Source: Streptomyces sp. I05A-00742 (lineage in GTDB: Bacteria; Actinomycetota; Actinomycetes; Streptomycetales; Streptomycetaceae). Taken from it: a stretch of DNA of 64,000 bases. The DNA is taken from contig NZ_JABETO010000023.1 of the NCBI RefSeq assembly GCF_013055795.1, forward strand, positions 1 to 64,000. The letters run 5' to 3'. The position numbers were made by a program, and so were the translations under genes. The notes beneath the pieces are model-generated. The model did no database searches. It saw nothing but the letters and a program-made list of their open reading frames with translations, and was not told the origin of the DNA. The stretch's first letter is position 1. The number at the start of each line of letters is the position of its first letter. Positions 14,721 through 23,616 of the stretch are shown here, one piece after another.

Positions 14721-17558
14721 TCAGGCCGCCAGCGCCTCGGCGAGGTCGCCGCGGCTGTCGATACCGAGCTTCCCGTAGGCGCGCTGGAGGTGATTCTCTA
14801 TGGTCCGCACGGAGACCACCAGTTGGGCGGCGATCTCCCGGTTCGCCAGTCCCGACGCGGCGAGGACGGCGATCTCCCGTTCCCGGCTCGTCAGGTCCTG
14901 GCCCGCCGCGGAGCGCGACGGCGCGGACGGCCCGGCCCAGGGCGGCAGCCGGCCGCCGTAGGACGCGACGAGTTCCGCGCTCGCCTCCTCGCCCCGCGCG
15001 GCGCTGCGCCTGCGTCCGGCGGCCCGGTGGGCGCGGGCCGACTGGGCCGTGGCCTCCGCGGCGAGCGGCAGCAGCCCGGCGGCGCGGAACCCCTGGCCGA
15101 CCTCGGCGAGCGCCTCGGCGTCGGCGGTGGCCAGTGCCGCCACGTGGTCGGCCTGGAGCCGCAGATACCCGGAGGTGGCGCCGCGGGCCCGCCGGGCGAC
15201 GCGCTCCGCCACGGCCACCGGGTCACCGATGCGCGCGGCCAGGTGCAGGCTGTCCATCTCGCGGGCGGTCCAGCCGCCGGCCGCGCACCGGTCGGCCAGT
15301 CGCAGCGCGTGCTGCACGGCCCCGGTCCGGTCGCCCGCGTACGCGTGCACCACGACGGTCTCGGTGCCCACTCCGCCGACCACGAGCTGGTAGGAGGAGT
15401 CGCCCTTCTGGAGGGTGCGGGCCTCCGCGAGGGTGCGCAGCGCCTGGGCCCGGTGTCCCATCTCGGCGAGCACGCCGGCGATGCGGGCCAGGGTCCAGGA
15501 CCGGGAGAGGAGGCACAGGTCCTGGTCGCCCTGGAGGGTGACGGACTTCTGGAGCAGGGCGAGGGCGCGGGGCAGCCGGCCCATCGCCCGGTCCAGCCGG
15601 GCCTGGAGCATCGCCGTCTGGGTGAGCCCGGCGGTCCACTCCTCCCGTTCCGAGCGGCGGCGCAGCCGCACCAGCGCCTCGCCCGCCTCCGGGAGCCGGC
15701 CCATCAGGAAGGACGCGATGGTGGTGGCCACCTGGTGGTCGAGCCACGCCCGGCCCTCCCACACGTCCAGTGCGGGCACGCACTGTTCGAGGAGTTCCAG
15801 CGCGCCGGCGGCGTCGCCCAGCTCGGTGCGGGCGATGGCCACCGCGGGCACCAGCGACTGCTTGAGCCGGGACTCGGGCGGTTCGCAGGGCAGCAGTTTC
15901 CGACCGGCGTCGGCGACCTCGGTGATCCGGCCCTCCATCGTCCACATCAACGCCCGGGCGCCGTGCAGCCGTTCGGTGTCCTCGGCGGGCAGGGTCTCCA
16001 GCGCCGCGTCCAGGACGTCGTGCGCGTCCTGGACCCGGCGCAGGCCCTTGGCGAGGTTGAGCGCCCGGGCCCGGACCAGTTCGGCGCGGGCGACGGCCGG
16101 GAGCGCGGAGTGGGGGGCCGCGCTCTCCGAGGGGTCGGGGACGCCGGGTACGCCGACGTCGAGGATGTCGTCCGCCTCGTCGTGCCTGCCGAGCCCGGTG
16201 AGGGCCCGGGCCAGGACCAGCCGCAGCTCGTGGTCGGGTCCCTTGCCGCCCTGCGCGGCCTGGGCCGACCGGCAGAGCCGTTCGGCCAGGACGAAGTCGA
16301 ACTGCTCGACGGCCGCGCGGGCGGCGTCCAGCAGTTCGGCCGCCGGTACGGGCAGCCCCGCGTCGGCGCGCAGCGCGGTGAGCCGCATGCGGTCGCCGCG
16401 TAACCGGGGGCCGGCCTCCTCGATCGCCTCCACCAGCCGGGTGCGCAGCCGGCGCGCGGTGAGCGGGGGCATGGTCGCCACGATCACCTCGCTGTAGAGC
16501 GGGAACGCCAGCCGCAGGCGCAGGTCCTCGCCCTCGGCGAGGAGGATGCCGCGCTTGTTGAGCGATTCGGCGGCGCGGGCGAACTCCCGGAGCAGCGGCA
16601 GGTCGGCGACGAGGGGTTCGGCCAGGGCCACCAGGCCGACCAGTTCCGTCTCCTCGGGGTCGAGGTCGCCGAGCCGGACCCGGACCAGTTCGAGGAGCCG
16701 GCCGGAGGCGTTGATCCGTCCGGTCCAGAGCCACGCCCGGCCCATCGGGCGGAGGCTGTTCTGGGCGAGTGCGTGGCAGACGAGTTCGCGGAGGAAGAGC
16801 GCGTTGCCGAGGGTGACCGCGTACATCCGGTCCACCGTGCGCTCCTCGACCGCCCCGCCCAGTGCGGCGTTCAGCAGCACCGAGACCGCGGCGCGGTCGA
16901 AGGGGCGCACTTCGTAGCGTTCGGCCAGCCGTTCCACCCAGAGCCGGTTGACGCCCTCGGGGGCGACGGCGTCCGCGTGGATGGTGGCGATGACGTTGAC
17001 CCGGCCCACGACCACCATCTGGTGCAGGAGGTCGGCGGATTCGGGGTCGAGGAGGTGGGCGTCGATGACGCCGAGGAGGAGTCCGCCGCCGATGCGTTCG
17101 CGCATCCGGGCCGCGACGGCCGCGCCCATCCGGGTGGGTTCGGCGATCAGGTCCACCAGGTCCGGGCCGAGCCATTCCAGGAGCGCTCCGTAGGGCATCC
17201 CCCGGGTGCCGCGGGCGGCGCGGATCCATCGCACTTCGTGTCCGGCCCCGGCCATCCGGGCCAGGACCGCCCGCGCCAGCCGGTTCTTGCCCACGCCGTG
17301 ATCCCCTGCCAGCAGTACTCCTCGGCCGGCGGTCAGGAGGGCGCCGATGGCGTCGAGGTCCGCCTCACGGCCCACCATCGGCCAGTTGTCGGCCTCGTCG
17401 AACGGGTCCCCGGAAAGGTTTTTCCAGTCTTTTCCTAACCTTTTGCCGGACCGTTCCGCGCCGTTTCCTTCAGGGACTGTGGCCCATCCGGTGGAAATTC
17501 CGCTACTATTCGTTGTCGGGACGCATTTCTCGGCTGCTGCTGCCATGTGTGTTCGCAC
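14721..17558 (-). CDS. LAL-family (large ATP-binding LuxR) transcriptional regulator with TTA codon
   Basis: About 945 aa. N-terminal AAA/STAND ATPase: Walker A GDHGVGKN near residue 86, with Asn where Thr/Ser is usual, and Walker B-like LLLGVIDAH. A long helical, TPR-like middle follows, then a C-terminal LuxR HTH (LTSREREIAVLAASGLANREIAAQLVVSVRTIENHL). I prefer the GTG at 17558, which has AGGGGGAAG six bases upstream; another GTG at 17582 and an ATG at 17546 are possible. Leu41 is encoded by TTA (17438-17436), so translation should depend on the bldA tRNA. It is the most likely pathway-specific activator of the adjacent operons. It converges with the PaaK-like ligase. Confidence 0.9.
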   Translation of the reverse strand: MRTHMAAAAEKCVPTTNSSGISTGWATVPEGNGAERSGKRLGKDWKNLSGDPFDEADNWPMVGREADLDAIGALLTAGRGVLLAGDHGVGKNRLARAVLARMAGAGHEVRWIRAARGTRGMPYGALLEWLGPDLVDLIAEPTRMGAAVAARMRERIGGGLLLGVIDAHLLDPESADLLHQMVVVGRVNVIATIHADAVAPEGVNRLWVERLAERYEVRPFDRAAVSVLLNAALGGAVEERTVDRMYAVTLGNALFLRELVCHALAQNSLRPMGRAWLWTGRINASGRLLELVRVRLGDLDPEETELVGLVALAEPLVADLPLLREFARAAESLNKRGILLAEGEDLRLRLAFPLYSEVIVATMPPLTARRLRTRLVEAIEEAGPRLRGDRMRLTALRADAGLPVPAAELLDAARAAVEQFDFVLAERLCRSAQAAQGGKGPDHELRLVLARALTGLGRHDEADDILDVGVPGVPDPSESAAPHSALPAVARAELVRARALNLAKGLRRVQDAHDVLDAALETLPAEDTERLHGARALMWTMEGRITEVADAGRKLLPCEPPESRLKQSLVPAVAIARTELGDAAGALELLEQCVPALDVWEGRAWLDHQVATTIASFLMGRLPEAGEALVRLRRRSEREEWTAGLTQTAMLQARLDRAMGRLPRALALLQKSVTLQGDQDLCLLSRSWTLARIAGVLAEMGHRAQALRTLAEARTLQKGDSSYQLVVGGVGTETVVVHAYAGDRTGAVQHALRLADRCAAGGWTAREMDSLHLAARIGDPVAVAERVARRARGATSGYLRLQADHVAALATADAEALAEVGQGFRAAGLLPLAAEATAQSARAHRAAGRRRSAARGEEASAELVASYGGRLPPWAGPSAPSRSAAGQDLTSREREIAVLAASGLANREIAAQLVVSVRTIENHLQRAYGKLGIDSRGDLAEALAA

Positions 17559-17582
17559 TGCGTGCTTCCCCCTGACTTGCAC

Positions 17583-18286
17583 ATTCCCCCGGAAGTCTTT
17601 CTCTTGGAAGAGGCAGGTCGCGCCTGCGCGGGCACATCGGCCCGCACATGAGGGGACGACCGTTTTCCCTTCCGTACAGGAAAGACGGCACCGCCCCCGG
17701 GAAACAATCCCGGTGCGGCTGATTTTGGCTGAATAATTGACTGAAAACCTGCGTTCCGCTCTGGGCCGGGAACGAGGAATCAGTGGACGACCGCCACCTC
17801 CGGGCCGGCGGTTCCTGTCGCGCCCATGGACAGCCTATGGGCAGCCGCCCGCCCGGAGCAGCGCCGCGGAAAAGGCGCCGGGAACAGGAAAAATACCGGA
17901 CAGAACACAAACGGGCACTCTCACGGCCCCCCGTCCAGACACAAAAGCAATCCCTCCCCCGTGGCCCCGGAAACCCCGTTACGGATCAAAGGTCACACCA
18001 TGCACCGGCTCCGACGAAAAGAAGCGTAGATATCTCGGTCAAAAGCAGTCAACCAGCCGGTCGTGAGATGTAGGTCACGCAATAGGACGAGGTAATGAGA
18101 TACAACCGGCTATCGCACTCCGTGGGTGGACATGGACCGGTACCGGAAAATTCACACGGACATAACGCGGGCGGCGGATCAAGGGCGGTGCCCCGGGCCG
18201 GGACGGAAACTCTCCGTCACCGGACCGGGGCACCGCCGAAGTCGTTCCGCCCCACGGGGGCGAGGGCGCAACGACGCTCGGAGCGG
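17583..18286. other. 704-base intergenic region upstream of the LAL regulator
   Basis: Noticeably richer in A+T than its surroundings (for example around 17700-17760 and 17990-18110). Short ORFs here lack ribosome sites, family resemblance and Streptomyces codon bias, so I call no gene. It must contain the LAL promoter. An untranslated leader or small RNA cannot be ruled out. Confidence 0.55.
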
Positions 18287-19819
18287 CTATTCGACGGTCT
18301 GCGTCACCGGGGCCGCGGCCGCGCCGGCCGCCGCGGGGGCGGGCGCCGGGGGCCTGCGGACCAGGGCGATGACGGCCAGCCCGGTGACCAGCGCCACGAT
18401 GCCGCCGGCGAGGAAGATCCGGTCGAACCCGGCGGCGAACGCCTCGCGGAGCACGTGCTCCACGGCGTCCCGCGCCTGGGCCGGGGCCTGGGCGATGAGC
18501 TCGCCGGACTTGCCTCCGGTGAGCTCCTTGGCCGCCTCGCCCGGGTCCTGGAAGTGACCGCTGTCGGAGAGCATGCCCTTGGCACGGTCCGTCAGCACGG
18601 TGCCGAACACCGGGATGCCCAGGGCGAACCCGAGCTGCCGGAAGGTGTTCATCGCGCCGCTGGACATGCCCGCCTTCTCCGGCGGGGCCGCCTGGAGCGC
18701 GGCGGAGGCCAGGACGGGGGTGGCCATGCCCACGCCGACACCGGTGACGATCAGCCCCGGCAACAGCACGGTCCAGCTGGAGTCGGCGGCCAGCAGCATG
18801 TCCAGCAGGGTGCCCGTGCCCACCAGCAGCAGGCCGCCGCCGATGGAGATCTGCGGGGCCATATTGGCCAGGGCCCGGCCCGCCGCGCCGGAGACCACGA
18901 AGGTCACCGCGCTGAGCGGGGTCAGCGCCAGGCCCGCCTTCACCGGCTCCAGGCCGAGGATCGACTGCGCCCACACGGAGACGTAGACGAGGTTGGCGAA
19001 CGCGGCCGCGTTCAGCACCAGGGCGCCGATCATCAGGGCCGAGAAGGACGGGCGCCGGAACAGCGACAGGTCCAGCATCGGGTTCCGCCGGCCGCGCTCG
19101 ATCAGGACGAACACGATCAGCGCCAGCACGGCGCCGATGAACACCCCGACCGTGGCGGTGTCGCCCCAGCCGTCGTCACCGGCCCGGATGAGACCGTAGA
19201 TGAGGAGCGTGGCGGCGAGCGTGAAGGCCACGGTGCCCGGAACATCGATCCGGCCGGCCTTCGGATTGCGCGACTCGGACAGCACCCGCATGCCGAGGAA
19301 CACGGCGATCGCGGCGACCGGCAGGTTGACCAGGAAGATGGCCCGCCAGCTCACATGCTCGGTGAGCAGACCGCCCAGCACCGGGCCGAGGGCCGCCGCG
19401 GCGCCGTTGACCGCGCCCCAGATGCCGAACGCGACACCCCGGTCCCGGCCCTCGTACGTCGCGCCGAGCAGCGCCGCGTTGGTGGCGAACATGGCCGCGG
19501 CCCCGATGCCCTGCACCCCGCGGGCCGCGATCAGCGTCCCGGAGTCGGGGGCCAGACCACAGGCCAGCGACGCCAGGGCGAAGACGGCCAGACCGATCAG
19601 GAAGACCTTGCGGCGGCCGATCCGGTCGGAGGCGGAGCCCGCCGCCATCAGCAGGGCGGCCAGCACCAGCACATAGATGTCGACGGTCCATTGCAGGGAG
19701 GCGAACGACGACCCCAGGCCGCTCGCCATGGCCGGCACCGCGACGCTGACGATGGTGACATCCACCAGCAGCATAAACGTACTCAGGGAAATCGCCAGCA
19801 GTGGCAACCATTTGCGCAT
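18287..19819 (-). CDS. MFS drug-efflux transporter, DHA2 (EmrB/QacA) family
   Basis: 510 aa with about 14 predicted membrane segments. Family markers: DVTIVSVAVPAMA in helix 1, the A-motif-like GSASDRIGRRKVFLIG, and the motif C-like NGAAAALGPVLGGLL. It should export hydrophobic compounds by proton exchange. The start at 19819 (ATGCGCAAATGG) has GGAG ten bases upstream; ATGs further out lack a ribosome site. The C-terminus is Ala/Pro rich. It follows the ABC pair on the same strand after 85 bases. Its place between the LAL regulator and the ABC pair suggests self-resistance or product export for the cluster, but this is inferred. Confidence 0.9.
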   Translation of the reverse strand: MRKWLPLLAISLSTFMLLVDVTIVSVAVPAMASGLGSSFASLQWTVDIYVLVLAALLMAAGSASDRIGRRKVFLIGLAVFALASLACGLAPDSGTLIAARGVQGIGAAAMFATNAALLGATYEGRDRGVAFGIWGAVNGAAAALGPVLGGLLTEHVSWRAIFLVNLPVAAIAVFLGMRVLSESRNPKAGRIDVPGTVAFTLAATLLIYGLIRAGDDGWGDTATVGVFIGAVLALIVFVLIERGRRNPMLDLSLFRRPSFSALMIGALVLNAAAFANLVYVSVWAQSILGLEPVKAGLALTPLSAVTFVVSGAAGRALANMAPQISIGGGLLLVGTGTLLDMLLAADSSWTVLLPGLIVTGVGVGMATPVLASAALQAAPPEKAGMSSGAMNTFRQLGFALGIPVFGTVLTDRAKGMLSDSGHFQDPGEAAKELTGGKSGELIAQAPAQARDAVEHVLREAFAAGFDRIFLAGGIVALVTGLAVIALVRRPPAPAPAAAGAAAAPVTQTVE

Positions 19820-19904
19820 GACTTGCTGTCTCCAGAGCATTGATGGGGAGCGGATCCATGGTCCGGACGGATCCGCGGGGGCGTGCGACGCTCCTGTCCT
19901 TCTG

Positions 19905-21668
19905 TCAGTGCGTGGGCAGCGGATCGTGCTGCCCCGGCCGGTCGCCACCGGTCAGCTGCCAGCCCCTCGCCCGGCTGCGCTCGGACCAGAAGGCCGCGTA
20001 CCGGCCGCCGTGCGCGACGAGTTCGTCGTGCGTGCCCCGCTCGGCGATCCGGCCGTCGTCGAGGACGAGGATCTGGTCGGCGGCCATGACCGTCTGCATC
20101 CGGTGGGCGATGACGAGCAGCGTGCGGTCGGCGGTGAGCGCGGACAGGGCGGCCTGCACCGCGTGTTCGTTCTCCGGGTCGAGGGCGGCGGTGGCCTCGT
20201 CCAGGAGCACGATGTCGGAGTCCTTGAGGAGGGCACGGGCGATGGACACCCGCTGGCGCTCCCCACCGGACAGCGCGGTGCCGCCCTCGCCGACCTTGGT
20301 GTCCCAGCCCTGCGGGAGCCGCCGCACGATCTCGTCGACGTGGGCGAGCCGGGCCGCCTCGCGGACCTCGGCGGCACCGGCGTCCGGCCGGCCGACCCGG
20401 ATGTTGTCCTCGATGGTGCCCTCGAAGAGATAGACGTCCTGGAAGACCATCGAGATCCGGGACATCAGGTCCTCGGTGGTCATGTCGCGGACGTCGGTGC
20501 CGCCGATCCGCACCACGCCCCCGTCCACGTCCCAGAAGCGGGCGATGAGCCGGGTGATCGTGGTCTTGCCGGAGCCGGACGGGCCCACCAGCGCCGTCAT
20601 GGTGCGTTCGGGCACCGTGAAGGACACCCCGGACAGCACCGGCCGGCCGTCGTAGCCGAAGTCCACCCCCTCCAGCTCGATGCCGGCCCCCTGCGGGGTG
20701 CGCGGAGTGGCCGGCTCCGGCAGCGCCGGGACCTTCAGCAGCTCCTCCACCTTGTCGAGCGCGTTGCGCGCCATCCGCAGGCTGGAGCCCAGGGTGGCGG
20801 ACTCCGCCATCGGCTCCACGAACCGCGCCGCCAGCACCAGGACGGCCAGCAGCTTGGCCGCCGAGAGCTCGCCGTCGAGCGCCAGGTAAGTGCCCACGAC
20901 GGTGACCGTGGTGAACGCCGCCTGGATCACCAGCGTGAAGCCGATGATCCCCGGCACCCCGGTGACCAGTACCTTCCGCCCGAGGTCGCGCTGGTTCTCC
21001 AGGGCGGCACCGAGCGCGCGGTGCCCCGCGGGCCCGCGGCCGAACACCCGCAGGACGGACTGATGCTGGACGAACTCGATGATGCGGTTGGCGGCCTCGG
21101 AGCGCGCCCCGTCCCGCACCTCGTCGGCCTTGCGGGCCAGGTTGGCGCTCCACCGGTAGACGAGGACGATGAAGGGGACGGTGAGGACGGCGGCCAGGGC
21201 GAGGCGCCAGTCGAAGACGAACATCAGGGCGACGACCGTGGCCGGGGTGAGGAAGCCGGTGAGCAGCGGGCGCAGCAGGTGGGCCGGGACGCCCATGATG
21301 TCCATGACGTTCTGGGTGGACAACTGCCCGAGGCGGCCGACCTGTTCCGGGCCGAACCAGCCCAGCGGCAGGCCGGAGACATGGTCACCGATGCGGTGGT
21401 GCAGGCTCCGCGAGAGGGTGGCCCCCGCCTGGTAGCCGGTGAGCAGGCTGGCGTAGTGGGCGACGCCGTAGGCGACGGACGCGCCGAGCAGCGTCCACAT
21501 CCACGGCCAGACCCGGTCGGGGTCGCTGCCGAGCAGTTCCCGCAGCACCGGGACGAGCAGGGCGAACGCGACGCCCTGGAGCACGGCGGCGGCGCACAGC
21601 GCGATGAGCATGCGGCGGAGCACCGGCCGCTGGTCGGGGCCCACCACGGCGAAGAGTTGACGGATCAT
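19905..21668 (-). CDS. ABC half-transporter, membrane plus ATPase (YbtQ/IrtB-like)
   Basis: 587 aa: six-helix exporter-type membrane domain (about 1-320) and an ATPase domain with Walker A GPSGSGKTT, signature LSGGERQRVSIARALL, and Walker B IVLLDEATAALDPENE. The ATG overlaps the stop of the upstream half-transporter (ATGA), so the two form a heterodimer. Pairs of this kind include YbtP/YbtQ and IrtA/IrtB, exporter-fold proteins that import metal-siderophore complexes, as well as true exporters. Beside a salicylate-using cluster, transport of the aryl product or a metal chelate is plausible. Direction cannot be read from the sequence. Confidence 0.9.
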   Translation of the reverse strand: MIRQLFAVVGPDQRPVLRRMLIALCAAAVLQGVAFALLVPVLRELLGSDPDRVWPWMWTLLGASVAYGVAHYASLLTGYQAGATLSRSLHHRIGDHVSGLPLGWFGPEQVGRLGQLSTQNVMDIMGVPAHLLRPLLTGFLTPATVVALMFVFDWRLALAAVLTVPFIVLVYRWSANLARKADEVRDGARSEAANRIIEFVQHQSVLRVFGRGPAGHRALGAALENQRDLGRKVLVTGVPGIIGFTLVIQAAFTTVTVVGTYLALDGELSAAKLLAVLVLAARFVEPMAESATLGSSLRMARNALDKVEELLKVPALPEPATPRTPQGAGIELEGVDFGYDGRPVLSGVSFTVPERTMTALVGPSGSGKTTITRLIARFWDVDGGVVRIGGTDVRDMTTEDLMSRISMVFQDVYLFEGTIEDNIRVGRPDAGAAEVREAARLAHVDEIVRRLPQGWDTKVGEGGTALSGGERQRVSIARALLKDSDIVLLDEATAALDPENEHAVQAALSALTADRTLLVIAHRMQTVMAADQILVLDDGRIAERGTHDELVAHGGRYAAFWSERSRARGWQLTGGDRPGQHDPLPTH

Positions 21669-23449
21669 CGGACCTGCTCCTCTGCCTCGGCCGTGACCGC
21701 GAGGGCGGCCTGCGGCTGCCGGACGGCCGCCGCGTCGTGCGCCCGCCACATGCGCGCGTACATCCCGTCGGCCTCGATCAGCCGCTCGTGGGTGCCCTGC
21801 TCGGCGATCCGTCCCTCGTCGAGGACGACGATCCGGTCGGCGCCCGCGATGGTGGCCAGCCGGTGCGCGATCACCAGCACCGTCTTGCCCCGCGTCAGTT
21901 CGGTCAGGGCGTCCTGCACCGCGGCCTCCGACTCGGGGTCGGCGAACACGGTGGCCTCGTCGAGCACGATCACCGGGGTGTCGGCCAGCAGGGCCCGGGC
22001 GATCGAGACCCGCTGGGCCTCGCCGCCGGAGAACCGGGCGTCCTCGCCGACCACCGAGTCGTAGCCGCGCGGCAGTTGGGTGATCCGGTCGTGGATCGCG
22101 GCACCGCGCGCCGCCTTCTCGACGGTGGCCCGGTCGGCGTCCGGCCCGGCCAGCCGGATGTTGGCGGTGACGGAGTCGCGGAGCAGCTGCACGTCCTGGA
22201 AGACGAAGGCGATCCTGCGGTACAGCTCCTCGGGGTCGAGCTCGCGCAGGTCGACCCCGCCCAGCCGGACGGCGCCGCCGGTCACGTCCCAGAACCGGGG
22301 CAGCAGGGAGGCCAGGGTGGACTTGCCGGATCCGGAGGCGCCGACGAGGGCGGTCACCGTGCCGGGTTCCAGGGTGAGGTCGATGCCCTTGAGCACCTCG
22401 TTCTCGCCGTCGTAGGAGAAGCGGACGGCGTCGAACTCGATGCGGTGTCCGGTGGGGACGGACGGGGTGGCGGGGACGGGCAGTTCGGGCGTCTCCAGCA
22501 GTTCGGTGACGCGCTCGGCGGCCATCCGGGCGGTGCGCAGTTCGTAGGTGGCGTAGCTGAGGGCGAGCACCGGCTGGGTCAGGCCGACGCCGAGCAGGGT
22601 GAACGGCAGCAGGTCGACGGCGTCGAGGCTGCCGTCGGTGACGAAGCAGGCGCCGCCGAGGAGCACGGTGAGCAGGACGACGACGGGCGAGAGCAGGATC
22701 TCGGAGGCGGCGCGGGGCCGGATCATCGAGGAGACCCAGGTCATGAAGAAGGACCCGAAGCCGTCGGCGGCCTCGGCGAACCGCCGGTGGGCCCGGCGGG
22801 TCTGGCCGAAGGTCTTGACGACGGAGATGCCCTGGACGAACTCGACGGCGCTGGCGTTGATCCGGCCCATCGCCTCGTCGAAGGCGGTGAGCTGGGTCTT
22901 CATCCCGGCCATGGTCCAGAGGTAGGCCGTCAGGCCGAGCACGAGCGGGGCGATCGTCACCAGCGTCATACGCCAGTCGATGGCGAAGAGGTAGATCAGC
23001 GAGGTGACCGGTACGACGACGGCCGCGGTGAGTTCGAGCAGGGAGTGGGCCACCAGGTGGTGCATGGCGGTCACGTCGTCCTGCAGCGTCTTCTTGACGG
23101 TGCCGGAGTTGCGGGCCGAGAACCAGCCGAGCGGGAGGCGGCCGAGGCGGTCCACCAGGCGGCGGCGGATGTCGAGTTGCAGATCGTTGTCGGCGAGGTG
23201 GGTGATGCCGCCCGCGCCCACCAGGAGTAACAGGCGCACCAGGAGGCCGGCCACGCCGAGCCAGGTGACGGTCCACGCCCGGCCGTGGTCGATCCCGTCG
23301 TCATCGAGCAGCACCCGGCCCAGCTCGGCCACCGCGACGAAGGGCACGACACCGGCCACCGCCGAGACCGCCTGCAGGGCGATGGCGACCGTCAGGCGCC
23401 GCCGGACGGGGCGGAGCAGGGAACTCAGTGCAGCACGTTCTGCGGTCAT
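21665..23449 (-). CDS. ABC half-transporter, membrane plus ATPase (YbtP/IrtA-like, no SID domain)
   Basis: 594 aa, same layout as its partner: membrane domain about 1-320, then Walker A GASGSGKST, signature FSGGEAQRVSIARALL and Walker B VIVLDEATVFADPESE. The FADP in place of the usual ALDP after Walker B is, from memory, common in the siderophore-linked YbtP/IrtA group. The N-terminal siderophore-interaction domain of IrtA is absent. The promoter is at 23490-23518 (separate entry), with a TetR gene divergent across a 167-base gap. Together with the next gene it forms one heterodimeric transporter. Confidence 0.9.
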   Translation of the reverse strand: MTAERAALSSLLRPVRRRLTVAIALQAVSAVAGVVPFVAVAELGRVLLDDDGIDHGRAWTVTWLGVAGLLVRLLLLVGAGGITHLADNDLQLDIRRRLVDRLGRLPLGWFSARNSGTVKKTLQDDVTAMHHLVAHSLLELTAAVVVPVTSLIYLFAIDWRMTLVTIAPLVLGLTAYLWTMAGMKTQLTAFDEAMGRINASAVEFVQGISVVKTFGQTRRAHRRFAEAADGFGSFFMTWVSSMIRPRAASEILLSPVVVLLTVLLGGACFVTDGSLDAVDLLPFTLLGVGLTQPVLALSYATYELRTARMAAERVTELLETPELPVPATPSVPTGHRIEFDAVRFSYDGENEVLKGIDLTLEPGTVTALVGASGSGKSTLASLLPRFWDVTGGAVRLGGVDLRELDPEELYRRIAFVFQDVQLLRDSVTANIRLAGPDADRATVEKAARGAAIHDRITQLPRGYDSVVGEDARFSGGEAQRVSIARALLADTPVIVLDEATVFADPESEAAVQDALTELTRGKTVLVIAHRLATIAGADRIVVLDEGRIAEQGTHERLIEADGMYARMWRAHDAAAVRQPQAALAVTAEAEEQVR

Positions 23450-23474
23450 CGGCGCCTCTGATAGACAGCGTTCA

Positions 23475-23518
23475 AGAGCTTAGGGCGACCTTATCTCTCC
23501 CCCGGGTGAAAAAGTCAA
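23475..23518 (-). promoter_or_regulatory. Promoter of the ABC pair with an overlapping palindrome-like operator
   Basis: On the minus strand TTGACT (23518-23513), a 17-base spacer, then GATAAG (23495-23490) form a good vegetative promoter. TTAGG-N4-CCTTA (23480-23493) overlaps the -10. Bases 23475-23493 agree by eye at 13 of 19 positions with the DmdR/IdeR iron-box consensus, so iron control is possible but unproven. The divergent TetR is the other candidate binder. Confidence 0.6.
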
Positions 23519-23616
23519 GCACCGGACGGCGCAGGGGCTTTCGGGCGACCGTGCCGGGAACGTCCGTGCGACCGCGTCCGACGGCACGGGCGCGACGCTG
23601 GGTTAAAGTGCCCGGC

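Noticed and set aside
19905..23276. A 1123-residue fused double ABC transporter
   Set aside because: The N-terminal half is a shadow of the first ABC gene. The second ABC gene starts at 21668 with an ATGA overlap.
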